64,000 nucleotides of DNA from Lachnospiraceae bacterium Marseille-Q4251 (GCA_018223435.1 JAGTTO010000001.1:992001-1056000); one strand, 5' to 3'. Counted from the stretch's first letter, positions 8,676-17,915 are shown. Numbers and translations: made by a program. The notes: a model not told the origin generated them from the letters alone.

Positions 8676-8688
8676 TGTTTTGCCTTCT

Positions 8689-10821
8689 TTACATAGATTT
8701 CCGCTCGGCGATCTCCGCCATCTTGGCTTCGTTCAGACGGGTGTCTCCATGGACACGGCTGTAGGATAGATAGCCGTTCATCCGGTCGATCTTGGTCAGG
8801 TTTCTGGAACCGCAGATCGGGCACACATCCATCTCCAGCTCCTGGTGACCGCAGTCGTCACAGTAGGCCAGAGACAGGTTCACACCCTCATAGTATCCCA
8901 GATCCATGGCTCTTCGGATCAGGCTCTTGATGGCCTCGATGTTGTAATCGATGGGATAACGGACATACTGAATCTTTCCGCCGTTGCAAAGCTCCCAGAA
9001 ACGGCCTTCCAGGTCCTGTTTCTCGATGGGAGTCAGATCCTCGGTCACATGGCAGTGGAAGCTGTTGCTCACATAGGGACGGTCGGAAACATTCTCGACG
9101 ATGCCGTACATTTTCCGGAACTGCTCCACCTGGAGACCGCAGAGACTCTCTGCCGGGGTTCCGTAGATGGCGTAAAGCCAGCCGTCTGCTTCCTTGAACT
9201 CATTGACCTTTTTGTTGATATATTCCAGAACTTCGAGGGCGAAAGCGCCGTCCTCGGCGATGGACTTGCCATTGTAAAGCTCCTGAAGCTCATTTAAAGC
9301 CGTGATACCGAAGGAAGCAGTCATAGGCTTCAGTAACGGTTTGATGCGCTCGGAGGGCTTCAGATGGCCGCCGTAGAAACCGCCCTCGCAGTAAGCCAGC
9401 GGATTGGTGGAGGCCTTCATATTGCCCAGATAATCGTAGGTCCGTTTGTGAAGATTCCGGATCATCTCCAGATAGTAGTCCAGCACCTCATAGAAATCTC
9501 TGCTCTCGGAACGGGATTTTGCCAGAATCATCGGAAGATGCAGGCTCACGGCGCCGATATTGAAGCGCCCCACAAATACGGGTTCATCCTTGTCGTCTGC
9601 CGGATGCATGCCGCCCCGCTTATACCAGGGGCTTAAGAAGGCCCGGCAGCCCATGGGACTGATGACTTTCTTGTATCTCTTGTACATGCTGGAAATATAG
9701 CCTTTTCCGCTCATGGAGAGCCAGTCAGGATACATGGTCTTGGAGGAACAGGCCACGCCCGCCTCGAAAACATCCTCACAGCATTTTCCCGGTCCGTGAA
9801 TGTTCTCATCGTAGAGGAAGACGATCTTCGGGAAAAGCACGGGTTTTTTATTTCCCGGCTTGCCCTGACCGCCCATATGCACGTTCAGAAGAGTGACAGA
9901 AGCCATTTTTTCAAAGCGTTCCGTACCCAGGCCGATGGTCACGGTGACGAAGGGATAATCTCCTCTGGAGGAACCGACCGTGTTGAGTTTATACTCAATG
10001 CCCTGCCAGCCCTGGTCAAAGTCACGTTTTACCTTGTTCATGGCGTACTGCTCGGCTTTTTCCTCGGCTCCCTGCCAGGAGGGATCTGCATATTTCAAGA
10101 ACTCTTCCTTATATTTCCGGTAGCTCTTCTCTGCGTAGGGCGCCAGAACCTTATCCGCCTCCGGTACGGTAAAACCGCCGTACTGCTGGGCCGCGGTGCT
10201 CAGAATGATATCACCCATGACGTCGAAAGCCGTATCCAGGGTTTTCGGCTCATTGTACCAGACATTTCCCATCTCGAAACCGCCGCTCAACACACTTCCG
10301 ATATCAAAGAGACAGCAGTTCATCGTATCCAGGCGGGCGGACTGGTCGTGGATGTAGATGTAACCGTCCTTGCAGGCCTGAAGTTCGTCCCTGTTCATGA
10401 AGAATTTCCGGTAGAGCTCCTTGTTCAGCTCGTTGAAGATCAGGCTTCGCTTGGTGGCCACCAGAGCGCTGTCGGTATTGGCGTTGCTCTTATCGCCGAT
10501 GTAACGGATGGACTGGCTCTTGGTGTAGACCTCATCCATCATGTGGATAAAGTCCTGCTTGTAGTTCCGGTAATCGCGGTAGCTCTTGGCCACAGCGGGA
10601 TTGACCTTGTCCAGGGCTCCCTCCACAATGTTGTGCATCTCCGGAATCGTGATGCCGTCTTTGCTTCTCTCCTTCGCTTTCTCCTTGGCATATTCACAGA
10701 TAAAGGCAATCTCATTTTCTGTAAAACGGTACATAATACGGCTCGCGGATTTATTGACTGCGGCAATGATCTTGTCCACATTAAATTCTTCCTTGGTGCC
10801 GTCCTTCTTGATAACGTACAT
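8689..10821 (-). CDS. nrdD: Anaerobic ribonucleoside-triphosphate reductase, class III
   Basis: A 710-residue glycyl-radical enzyme that reduces ribonucleoside triphosphates to deoxyribonucleotides under anoxia. The N-terminal ATP-cone begins MYVIKKDGTKEEFNVDKI. The catalytic barrel contains DTMNCCLFD and CGLQVEQF. The C-terminus carries a four-Cys zinc site (CDDC and CPIC) followed by the glycyl-radical loop RMNGYLS near residue 680. The ATG at 10821 was chosen because AAGGAG lies seven bases upstream; a TTG six bases earlier would be too close. The activase gene nrdG, usually adjacent, is not in this window. Expression is probably repressed by NrdR through boxes upstream. Confidence 0.96.
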   Translation of the reverse strand: MYVIKKDGTKEEFNVDKIIAAVNKSASRIMYRFTENEIAFICEYAKEKAKERSKDGITIPEMHNIVEGALDKVNPAVAKSYRDYRNYKQDFIHMMDEVYTKSQSIRYIGDKSNANTDSALVATKRSLIFNELNKELYRKFFMNRDELQACKDGYIYIHDQSARLDTMNCCLFDIGSVLSGGFEMGNVWYNEPKTLDTAFDVMGDIILSTAAQQYGGFTVPEADKVLAPYAEKSYRKYKEEFLKYADPSWQGAEEKAEQYAMNKVKRDFDQGWQGIEYKLNTVGSSRGDYPFVTVTIGLGTERFEKMASVTLLNVHMGGQGKPGNKKPVLFPKIVFLYDENIHGPGKCCEDVFEAGVACSSKTMYPDWLSMSGKGYISSMYKRYKKVISPMGCRAFLSPWYKRGGMHPADDKDEPVFVGRFNIGAVSLHLPMILAKSRSESRDFYEVLDYYLEMIRNLHKRTYDYLGNMKASTNPLAYCEGGFYGGHLKPSERIKPLLKPMTASFGITALNELQELYNGKSIAEDGAFALEVLEYINKKVNEFKEADGWLYAIYGTPAESLCGLQVEQFRKMYGIVENVSDRPYVSNSFHCHVTEDLTPIEKQDLEGRFWELCNGGKIQYVRYPIDYNIEAIKSLIRRAMDLGYYEGVNLSLAYCDDCGHQELEMDVCPICGSRNLTKIDRMNGYLSYSRVHGDTRLNEAKMAEIAERKSM

Positions 10822-10837
10822 ATGCAATCTCCTTCAA

Positions 10838-10887
10838 TTATACTATATGTTGTGTATTTCCAGTGCGTTTCACACTAATTCTTGAAC
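10838..10887 (-). promoter_or_regulatory. nrdD promoter with two NrdR boxes
   Basis: On the minus strand TATAAT (plus-strand 10838-10843) is a perfect -10 box. It overlaps a 16-base palindromic NrdR-type box at 10840-10855 (ATACTATATGTTGTGT; 14 of 16 match ACACTATATATTGTGT). A second, weaker box (10 of 16) lies at 10872-10887, centred 32 bases away, about three helical turns, the arrangement NrdR commonly uses. Binding would block RNA polymerase directly. Confidence 0.7.
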
Positions 10888-10908
10888 AGTCTTCTATATC
10901 ATATAACA

Positions 10909-10936
10909 AAAACCCTCTATCGTAAAGAGGGTTTTT
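10909..10936 (-). terminator. Terminator after the response-regulator gene
   Basis: AAACCCTCT / AGAGGGTTT inverted repeat flanked by A/T runs on both sides. On the minus strand it ends transcription from the response regulator before the nrdD promoter. Confidence 0.8.
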
Positions 10937-10963
10937 ATAAAAATACATTCGGTTTTTCTGTCG

Positions 10964-11725
10964 TTATAGATGGTTCCGGTACTCGCCGGCGGAGACTCCG
11001 GTGAGCTTCTTGAAAACTCTGGAAAAGTGGGCCACATCCAGAAAGCCCACCATCTCCGCGATGTCCGCCAGGCGAAGGGAAGGATCTTTCATGAGTTCCT
11101 TGGCTTTCTCAATGCGGATGCTGTTTAAAACTTCGGAAAAATTTTTCCCCATGTGGCGGTTTAAAAGCTTGCTTAAATGCCACTGGCTCACATAGATCTT
11201 CTCGGCCACCTCCGGAAGGGTGATCTTTTCCTGGAAATGCTCCTGCATGTACTGGACCGCATTGCTGACGATGAAGCTTCCGGCGGCGTTTTTCTGCTCT
11301 TCGCTCTCCTCTTTTCCGGAAGGTTCCTGCCGGTCCGGCTGGATCCCCTTCTTCTTCAGATTGTGTACCATGGTCTCCACGGCCTCGTTGAGTTCTCCCA
11401 GATTGGAAGGTTTTAAGAGAAAGCGGCTTACGCCCAGGCGGATAGCCCGCTGGGCGTAGTCAAAATCCCGATATCCGGTGAGAATCGTCACTTCCATATC
11501 CGGAAATTCCGATTTCAGAGCTGCGATCATGTTCAGGCCGTCCTGACCCGGCATACAGATATCACTGATAATCAGATCCGGCTTTTTCTCCCGTATGAGT
11601 GTCTGCCCGGTCAGACCGTCCGGCGCCACAGCCACAACCTCCGCATTCCACTGGCTCCATGGTATGATTTTTGAAAGTCCTTCGGCGATGATGGGTTCAT
11701 CATCAATGATCATTACCTTATACAT
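10964..11725 (-). CDS. YesN-type response regulator with AraC output domain
   Basis: A 253-residue two-component regulator. The receiver domain (about residues 1-120) shows the acidic pair in MIIDDEP, the phosphoacceptor Asp in LIISDICMPGQDG, Thr in VTILTGY and Lys in FLLKPSN. The C-terminal AraC domain (about 155-253) has ITLPEVAEKIYVSQWHLSKL and LRLADIAEMVGFLDVAHFSR. Such regulators pair with YesM-type kinases and control sugar-uptake operons. Its likely partner kinase (12663-13616) is truncated, so phosphorylation input may be lost. The ATG at 11725, preceded by GGGGAAGAG, was chosen over a GTG 18 bases upstream. Confidence 0.92.
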   Translation of the reverse strand: MYKVMIIDDEPIIAEGLSKIIPWSQWNAEVVAVAPDGLTGQTLIREKKPDLIISDICMPGQDGLNMIAALKSEFPDMEVTILTGYRDFDYAQRAIRLGVSRFLLKPSNLGELNEAVETMVHNLKKKGIQPDRQEPSGKEESEEQKNAAGSFIVSNAVQYMQEHFQEKITLPEVAEKIYVSQWHLSKLLNRHMGKNFSEVLNSIRIEKAKELMKDPSLRLADIAEMVGFLDVAHFSRVFKKLTGVSAGEYRNHL

Positions 11726-11790
11726 AAGTTCTCTTCCCCACACTGCTTTTTCTGCATCATACCATTTTACAGACTTTCTGTAAAGCCTTC

Positions 11791-12648
11791 TCAGCCTTTC
11801 AGTGCTCCGGCGGTCATTCCTTTGATGATGTATTTCTGGAGGCAGGCGTAAACGATCAGCATGGGCACCACGATAAGGGACACTACAGCTGCCATCAGGC
11901 CATAGTTCGTTCCTTCCCGGCTAGAAATCTCCAGCAAAAGACGGGTGATGGCGTACTGTTCCTTATTTCTCAGGAAAAACTGCTGGGTAAACAGATCGTT
12001 GTAACTCCAGATAAAACTGAAAATTCCAACGGTTGCGAAGGAGGGCTTGGTCAGCGGCATGATGACCTTGAAAAAGATCTTGATGGCCGTGCAGCCTTCC
12101 ATATAGGCCGCCTCCTCCAGGTCAATGGGAAGTCCCTGAATATATCCTGTGAGGACCACAATCGCAAAAGCCATATTGCCCGCGATCTGCGGCAGGGCAC
12201 AGGAAAGAAGGGAAAGCCAGAGATTCTGGGTATTGACGATCCCCCAGGAAAATTCCATCCGGTAGACCGGAATGATGGTGGCGAAAACCGGGAACATCAT
12301 GGCCGCAATGACCAGGTTATTCAGAAGCTTTCTGCCCCGGAAGCTGTAACGCACCAGCGCGTAGGAAGCCATTCCCGCAAAAAGGATCACGAGAGCCGCC
12401 GCGCTGCAGGAGATGATCAGGCTGTTCCGGTAAGCGCCGAAAATGTTCAGCTTCTGAAACGCATTGCCGTAGTTATCCGTGGTAAAAAGGTCTCTCATAG
12501 GCAGGGCAAAGGAATTGCTCATGATCTGCTTTTTATCCTTGAAGGAATTTAAGAACACCCAGGCCAGAGGATAAATGGTAGTCAGCGCCCAGAAGATCAG
12601 GATGAGATAGACGATGAATTTTCCTGCTGAAAATCTTTTTTCCTTCAT
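11791..12648 (-). CDS. Carbohydrate ABC transporter permease (MalG type), orphan
   Basis: A complete 285-residue inner-membrane permease with six predicted helices, beginning YLILIFWALTTIYPLAWV. The EAA loop that contacts the ATPase is intact: EEAAYMEGCTAIKIFFKVIMP at about residues 180-200. The MalG-like C-terminus KYIIKGMTAGALKG is present. In this family it works with a second permease and a sugar-binding lipoprotein, with a shared ATPase elsewhere. Neither partner is here: the upstream neighbour is a truncated kinase ending 14 bases away. The ribosome binding site GGAGG is kept. It is probably a survivor of a deletion that removed the rest of the transporter. Confidence 0.9.
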   Translation of the reverse strand: MKEKRFSAGKFIVYLILIFWALTTIYPLAWVFLNSFKDKKQIMSNSFALPMRDLFTTDNYGNAFQKLNIFGAYRNSLIISCSAAALVILFAGMASYALVRYSFRGRKLLNNLVIAAMMFPVFATIIPVYRMEFSWGIVNTQNLWLSLLSCALPQIAGNMAFAIVVLTGYIQGLPIDLEEAAYMEGCTAIKIFFKVIMPLTKPSFATVGIFSFIWSYNDLFTQQFFLRNKEQYAITRLLLEISSREGTNYGLMAAVVSLIVVPMLIVYACLQKYIIKGMTAGALKG

Positions 12649-12662
12649 TTCCTGCGCCTCCT

Positions 12663-13616
12663 TTACATATTTTTTCCGGTAATCCGCACCTTTCCTGTGC
12701 CCTGCACTTGAACGCCGTGGGCGATGGCATTCTCGATGACGGGCTGAAGGATCAGCCGCGGAACCTTTTCCTGATAGAGCTCCTCCGGGATCTCCAGCGT
12801 GACTTCGAGGCGCTTGCCAAAGCGTTCCTTCATAATAAAAAGATAAGCCTTCACATAGGTAAGCTCCTCCTTAAGCGGCACCTCCGGCTGTTTTTTCCGG
12901 TCCAGCGCCGCATCCAGAAGGGTTCCTAAAGAACTGATCATCTCCGAAACCTTGTCGTTTTCTGCCAGACGGGCCTCCCAGTTGATGATCTCCAGCGTAT
13001 TGTTCATGAAATGGGGATTGCTATGGGACTGCAGGGCCATGATTCTGGCGTCCTTCAGGGCCAGCTCTTCCTCATAAATATGGTCAAACTGGTATTTAAG
13101 GCGGCCCTGATTCTGAACGAAACCGATGGCCGTATCAAGTTTTGCCGCGCACTCCTTCACCAGCTCCGCGTCCTGCTCCCAGAACTCGAGAATCCCCTGA
13201 TAGCTTCCGCCAGCACTGCTGTTTACCACGTTGAAGCTTTCGTCCTTTTCCTTTCCGTTCATCATGATGAGAGCAAAGGCCGCCTCTTTTTTCCGGCTGT
13301 ACTCCACGGAAAGGTAGTACTGGACTTCCGAGTAGAGGGCCGCGTAGGACAGCTCTCCCCGCTGGTACTGCTCATATTTCTGCTGCACGGTCTTGTCATA
13401 GCTGATCCTTCTCGAATTGGCAATGGCCCCATCCAGCCGCTCCTGACAGATCCGGCTGCTGGCTGCCATCTGCTCCGCCAGCCGCTCCAGCTGCTCGTCA
13501 TCCTGCTTACTCAGCACATAATAGCCCATCACCGCCACCATAAGAAGGATGGGAATCAGCCAGCAGAGAAAAGCCAGACTTACGATCACCAGTTTCAAAG
13601 AATGTTTCCTTTTCAT
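12663..13616 (-). pseudogene. YesM-type sensor histidine kinase, internally deleted and C-terminally truncated
   Basis: The 317-residue reading frame begins MKRKHSLKLVIVSLAFLCW with one membrane helix. It has a short extracellular segment, then the phosphoacceptor region ALQSHSNPHFMNNTLEII and the N-box ILQPVIENAIAHG. It stops at VRITGKNM, before the G1/G2 ATP-lid motifs. Intact YesM kinases have about 580 residues with a second membrane helix and HAMP domain before the His box; both are missing, probably by an in-frame deletion. Without the second helix and the ATP-binding loops the protein cannot signal normally. It ends 14 bases from the orphan permease, consistent with one large deletion joining the two. 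Confidence 0.8.
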
Positions 13617-13701
13617 TTTCTCATTCTCCCACGCAAAAGATAGTATCTTTATTATAGCAGATCCTTTTCCGAAAACAGCCCTAATTTTTTGAAATTTCCA
13701 G

Positions 13702-13730
13702 TTTACACCTTTTTCCTGGTATGCTAACAT
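13702..13730 (+). promoter_or_regulatory. SigA-type promoter of asnA
   Basis: TTTACA (13702-13707), 17 bases, TAACAT (13725-13730). The 80-base leader contains a nested hairpin (TTCAAAG / CTTTGAA enclosing CGGCAGA / TCTGCTG) but no T-box motif. Confidence 0.5.
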
Positions 13731-13811
13731 GTACTGTAGCGGTTCAAAGCGGCAGAGAATACTCATCTGCTGTCTTTTGGCCTTTGAAAAGAAAACAAAG
13801 GAGGGATTTTT

Positions 13812-14822
13812 ATGAGCAAATCCATTTATCCTGAAAATTACCATTCCGATCTGAATCTTCACGATACCCAGGTTGCCATCAAGACCGTCAAAGATTTCTT
13901 CCAGCGCGCCCTCACCGAGCGGCTGAACCTTCTGCGTGTGACCGCTCCCCTTTTCGTTGAGCCTTCCTCTGGTCTGAACGATAACCTGAACGGCGTGGAG
14001 CGCCCGGTAAGCTTCGATATCCGCGGCATAAAGGGCGAAAATGCCGAGATCGTCCATTCTCTTGCAAAATGGAAACGGTACGCTCTGAAAAAATACGGTT
14101 TTTCCTACGGCGAGGGTCTTTATACCGATATGAACGCCATCCGCCGGGATGAGGAGACAGACAACATCCATTCCATCTATGTGGACCAGTGGGACTGGGA
14201 GAAAATCATCTCCAAAGAAGACCGCAACATGGACACTCTGAAACAGGTGGTTCAGGAAGTGTACCAGGCTCTGAAAAAAACAGAGAAATACATGGCCATC
14301 GAGTATGATTATATTGAGGAAATCCTTCCGAAAAATATCTTCTTCATCACCTCTCAGGAGCTCGAAGATATGTATCCGGACTGCCCCCCGAAGGAGCGGG
14401 AATACAAGATCACAAAGCTCAAGGGCGCTGTCTTTATCATGCAGATCGGCGACAAGCTGAAATCCGGCATTCCTCACGACGGCCGTGCTCCGGACTACGA
14501 CGACTGGTCCTTAAACGGCGATATCATCGTCTACTATCCGGTGCTCGACATCGCTCTGGAGCTCTCTTCCATGGGTATCCGCGTGGATGAGAATTCCCTG
14601 AAAAAACAGTTGGAGCGGGCCGGCTGCCCGGAGCGGGCGGAGCTTCCCTTCCAAAAAGCCATCCTGAATAAAGAGCTTCCATACACGATCGGCGGCGGAA
14701 TCGGCCAGTCCCGTATCTGTATGTTCTACCTGAGAAAAGCCCACATCGGCGAGGTACAGGCTTCTCTCTGGCCCGAGGAGGACGTCAAGGCTGCCGCAGA
14801 ACACGGCATCGAACTTCTCTAA
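13812..14822 (+). CDS. asnA: Aspartate-ammonia ligase (asparagine synthetase A)
   Basis: A 336-residue AsnA, the usual length. It makes asparagine from aspartate, ammonia and ATP in the cytoplasm and has a class II aminoacyl-tRNA-synthetase-like fold. Recognisable motifs are LNLLRVTAPLFVE, SSGLNDNLNGVERPVSFD, ALKKYGFSYGEGLYTDMNAIRRDE, SIYVDQWDWE and the C-terminal TIGGGIGQSR. A perfect AAAGGAGGG site precedes the ATG. It is monocistronic, with its own promoter and a chain of strong hairpins after the stop. Confidence 0.97.
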   Translation: MSKSIYPENYHSDLNLHDTQVAIKTVKDFFQRALTERLNLLRVTAPLFVEPSSGLNDNLNGVERPVSFDIRGIKGENAEIVHSLAKWKRYALKKYGFSYGEGLYTDMNAIRRDEETDNIHSIYVDQWDWEKIISKEDRNMDTLKQVVQEVYQALKKTEKYMAIEYDYIEEILPKNIFFITSQELEDMYPDCPPKEREYKITKLKGAVFIMQIGDKLKSGIPHDGRAPDYDDWSLNGDIIVYYPVLDIALELSSMGIRVDENSLKKQLERAGCPERAELPFQKAILNKELPYTIGGGIGQSRICMFYLRKAHIGEVQASLWPEEDVKAAAEHGIELL

Positions 14823-14824
14823 CG

Positions 14825-14899
14825 CAGATCGAGATTCGCGTAGCGCATCTCGATCTGATTAGCGGTCGTCAAATGCACCTGCACAAGTGCGTGCATTTT
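14825..14899. repeat. Two consecutive perfect inverted repeats after asnA
   Basis: CAGATCGAGAT (14825-14835) pairs perfectly with ATCTCGATCTG (14847-14857). AAATGCAC then pairs with GTGCATTT around 14871-14898, and outer arms TAGCG / CGCTA flank the second stem. Neither stem has a T-run; the true terminator follows. They may be a REP-like element or an mRNA 3' end stabiliser. Confidence 0.6.
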
Positions 14900-14911
14900 C
14901 CTCGTCGCTAT

Positions 14912-14957
14912 AAAAAATGCTGCGGTTCGTCATTTTCTGACGCCGCAGCATTTTTTT
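14912..14957. terminator. Bidirectional terminator between asnA and the GH3 gene
   Basis: AAAAAATGCTGCGG / CCGCAGCATTTTTTT stem with A and T runs on both sides; it overlaps the stop codon of the convergent GH3 gene. Confidence 0.88.
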
Positions 14958-17088
14958 ACAGTTCCACTTCTGTTTCCATCCAAACCTCATGGGCGGACCG
15001 GCAGACACTGATGATATATGCGCCCTTTTCCACCCGAAATTCTTTTTCCTTTTCATCATAGTAAGAAAAAGCTTCCATATCCAGCATAAATTCCAGATTT
15101 TTGATCTCGCCCGGTTTCAGTGAAATCTTGTCGAAAGCCTTCAGCTCCCGTATGGGCCGGTCTTCTCCCGAATTCTTTCTTCCCACATAAAGCTGTACGA
15201 CTTCTTTTCCCTTCATGGCTCCCGTATTGACCACGCCTAACGTCACCTGGACCTTCGCGCCATTTCCGTTTCCTTTTACCCGGGCTTTCAGCCGCTCATA
15301 GGTAAATTCCGTGTAGGAAAGACCATAGCCGAACGGAAAAGCCACCGGCATTTGCCGGGTCTCATAATAGCGGTAGCCCACGAAAATTCCCTCTCTGTAG
15401 GCCACGGTCTTTCCGCCGGGAAATTCTCCGATGCAGTGGGCCGGGCAGTCCATATGAGAAAAAGGAAAGCTCTCAGGAAGCCGTCCCGAGGGGTTGACTT
15501 TACCGAAAAGGACTTCTGCCAGGGCTTTGCCGCCCTCCATACCGGCGTACCAGTTCCAGACCAGGGCTTTGGCTCTTGAAAGCCACGCCCCCATCTCCAC
15601 CGGAGAACCGGCTACCATAACCACAACCGTATCCGGCTTTGCCTTTAAAAGCTCAAGAATCAGCTGATCCTGAGCATAAGGCAGCTTCATATCTGGCCGG
15701 TCCTGACCCTCCAGATCCTGCTGATGGTTGAGACCGCCCACAAAAATAACCTGATCGTAAAGAGCAGCTTTCCGCAGGGCTTCCTCCCGAAGTTCTTTCT
15801 GCTTTTGCAGCAGCGCCCCGTCCGTATCTTTTTCCCCGGCAGTCTTTCCGCCGCCGTCTTTCAGGCTCTCCTCCTGCCAGCCGGCCTCCTTCGTCAGGAG
15901 ATCATCCGCCAGATAACCCTGACAGAAATCCACCCGGGTATTGCCACCCAGCAGCATCTTGATCCCCAGAAGAGGCGTGATCTCGTAAAGAGCCTTGATC
16001 TCCGCGCTGCCGCCTCCGCCGGAATGTGCCCGGTTGGCATTGTCGCCGACGACCAGAAGCTTTCTGATCCGCTCCGGCTTCAGGGGCAGGATGTGGTTCT
16101 CATTTTTCAGAAGAACGATGGACTCCTCCGCCGCTTTGAGAAGAGTCTTCTGGTGCTCCGGCGTATTGTAGGAGCCGCTCTGCCGGTGCTCTCCCGGAAG
16201 CATATGGAGCCGATTCATGAGCCGGAGGATATTTTTCACCTTCTCATCAATGAGCCCCTCGGAGATCTCGCCTTTTTCCACCGCTTCTTTGAGAGGCCGC
16301 GCCAGACAGTAATTGTCAAAATCATAGGTGACGGACATCTCCAGATCCAGCGCGCTCTCCGCCGCTTTCTTCATGTCGTGGACGGCTCCCCAGTCGGAGA
16401 CCACCATTCCGTCGTAGCCCCATTCTTTCCGCAGGATATCCGTCAAAAGTTCTTTGCTTTCGCAGCAGTGCTCTCCTTTGTAACGGTTATAGGCTCCCAT
16501 CAGAGACAAAGCACCGGCTTTTTTCACCGCCTTTTTGAAAGCCGGAAGGTAAATTTCCCGGAGGGCCTGATCGCTTACCTCCACCTCCACCCAGAGGCGC
16601 TCCGTTTCCTGATTATTCAGGGCAAAATGCTTCACGCAGGCCGCCACATCCGCTTTCTGGATGCCTTCAATGAGAGGAACTGCCATCTCCCCGGCAAGAT
16701 ACGGATCTTCGCTCATATACTCGAAATTCCTGCCGCATAAGGAACTTCTCTTGATGTTGATGCCCGGAGCCAGGATCACGTCTTTTCCCCTGCCTCTGGC
16801 CTCCTCTCCCAAGACCTGGCCGCATTTTCCGGCAAGCTTCCGGTTCCAGGTGGAAGCCAGGGCGCTGTTGGAGGGGAGATAGGAGACATAATCATCGGAA
16901 TTTCCCACCGGAACCCAGCTGTCTCCCGGGAATTCGTTCCGCACACCCATGGGGCCGTCGGAAAGTTTTAAAGGCGGAATCCCCAACCGCTCCACGCCCT
17001 TTGTCTCAAAAAGGCCTTTTCCATGAATCATGCCGATTTTCTCGTCCAGAGTCAGTTCTTTTAACAGTCGTTCGATCTTCGATTCCAT
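14956..17088 (-). CDS. Glycoside hydrolase family 3 beta-glucosidase
   Basis: A 710-residue GH3 enzyme in the usual length range. The N-terminal barrel shows LKLSDGPMGVRNE, the VKHFALNNQE substrate-binding segment and the nucleophile motif GMVVSDWGAVHD (about residue 235). The middle alpha/beta sandwich and the C-terminal fibronectin-like domain (from about 600, with FPFGYGLSYTEF before it) are complete. No signal peptide is present, so it acts on imported beta-glucosides or xylosides in the cytoplasm. The ATG at 17088 has GGGGA six bases upstream. It is last in the dapF-esterase-GH3 operon, 14 bases after the esterase stop. Confidence 0.92.
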   Translation of the reverse strand: MESKIERLLKELTLDEKIGMIHGKGLFETKGVERLGIPPLKLSDGPMGVRNEFPGDSWVPVGNSDDYVSYLPSNSALASTWNRKLAGKCGQVLGEEARGRGKDVILAPGINIKRSSLCGRNFEYMSEDPYLAGEMAVPLIEGIQKADVAACVKHFALNNQETERLWVEVEVSDQALREIYLPAFKKAVKKAGALSLMGAYNRYKGEHCCESKELLTDILRKEWGYDGMVVSDWGAVHDMKKAAESALDLEMSVTYDFDNYCLARPLKEAVEKGEISEGLIDEKVKNILRLMNRLHMLPGEHRQSGSYNTPEHQKTLLKAAEESIVLLKNENHILPLKPERIRKLLVVGDNANRAHSGGGGSAEIKALYEITPLLGIKMLLGGNTRVDFCQGYLADDLLTKEAGWQEESLKDGGGKTAGEKDTDGALLQKQKELREEALRKAALYDQVIFVGGLNHQQDLEGQDRPDMKLPYAQDQLILELLKAKPDTVVVMVAGSPVEMGAWLSRAKALVWNWYAGMEGGKALAEVLFGKVNPSGRLPESFPFSHMDCPAHCIGEFPGGKTVAYREGIFVGYRYYETRQMPVAFPFGYGLSYTEFTYERLKARVKGNGNGAKVQVTLGVVNTGAMKGKEVVQLYVGRKNSGEDRPIRELKAFDKISLKPGEIKNLEFMLDMEAFSYYDEKEKEFRVEKGAYIISVCRSAHEVWMETEVEL

Positions 17089-17102
17089 ATCCATTCCCCG
17101 TA

Positions 17103-17915
17103 TCAGAGATTTTTCAGCCAGGTCCTTGCATGGTCGATCCAGGTGGCACACTCGGGCTGGATGCCGAAACCATCTTTGGTAGCCGTGAGCTCATTGGCCA
17201 GACCCAGACCGTGGGGGCCATGGGGATAAATATGCATCTCCACAGAGATTCCCTGGTTGTGGAGAGCCTGATAAAAAAGCAGGGAATTTTCCACAGGTAC
17301 GCAGTCATCCTCCGTGGTATGCCACAGGAAAGCGGGCGGCGTGTCCGCATCTACCTGATTTTCCAGGGACATTTCGTCCACCAGCTCGTCATAGCGGTCG
17401 CCCAGGAGATTTTCAAAGGAGCCTCTGTGAGCCTTCGGTCCGGAGGTGATAACCGGATAGCTCAGGATCATGCCGTTGGGCTTCAGCATCTCCGGCGTCG
17501 TATGCAGCATTTCTGCCAGGAAGGTTTTTTTCTTCCAGAAAACACCGTAGGAGGCTGCCAGATGGCCGCCTGCAGATGCGCCCTGAACCACCATCCTGTC
17601 CGCATCAATGTGGAACTCCTCCGCATGCTCTCTTAAATATTTGAAGCCTGCTGCCACCTGAAGAAGGGCGGTCGGATAACGGGCCGGAGCCACACTGTAG
17701 CGGAGAACTGCCGCATGAAAACCGGCTGCCACAAACTGCAGAGCGATTGCCTCCGCCTCACGGTCAGAAGTCATGCCGTAGCCGCCGCCCGGGCAGATAA
17801 AGATCAGCGGCCGTTTGTCGATGCCGATCTCCGGTGATTTCTCCAGAAGATAGAGATACAGCTTCGCAGGCTCTTCATAGGTTTCTGCTTTAATATTCAT
17901 TACCTGATAGATCAT
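17103..17915 (-). CDS. Alpha/beta-hydrolase (esterase/lipase family)
   Basis: A 270-residue cytoplasmic serine hydrolase. It has CPGGGYGMTSDREAEAIA (oxyanion region), the nucleophile elbow GASAGGH (about residue 115), an acidic residue in TTEDDCVPVENS (about 210) and the catalytic His in HGPHGLG (about 240). This architecture matches acetyl-xylan-esterase-like hydrolases that remove acyl groups from oligosaccharides. Its place just before a GH3 glucosidase supports a role in deacylating imported glycans, which is inference. AAAGGAGAGG precedes the ATG. Confidence 0.88.
   Translation of the reverse strand: MIYQVMNIKAETYEEPAKLYLYLLEKSPEIGIDKRPLIFICPGGGYGMTSDREAEAIALQFVAAGFHAAVLRYSVAPARYPTALLQVAAGFKYLREHAEEFHIDADRMVVQGASAGGHLAASYGVFWKKKTFLAEMLHTTPEMLKPNGMILSYPVITSGPKAHRGSFENLLGDRYDELVDEMSLENQVDADTPPAFLWHTTEDDCVPVENSLLFYQALHNQGISVEMHIYPHGPHGLGLANELTATKDGFGIQPECATWIDHARTWLKNL

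Noticed and set aside
13731..13811. T-box riboswitch before asnA
   Set aside because: A nested hairpin is present, but there is no T-box sequence, specifier loop or antiterminator pair, and the leader is too short.
13617..14477. Upstream extension of the histidine kinase frame across asnA
   Set aside because: The region codes for AsnA on the other strand. The kinase homology begins at MKRKHS with a normal membrane helix, so the extension is chance.
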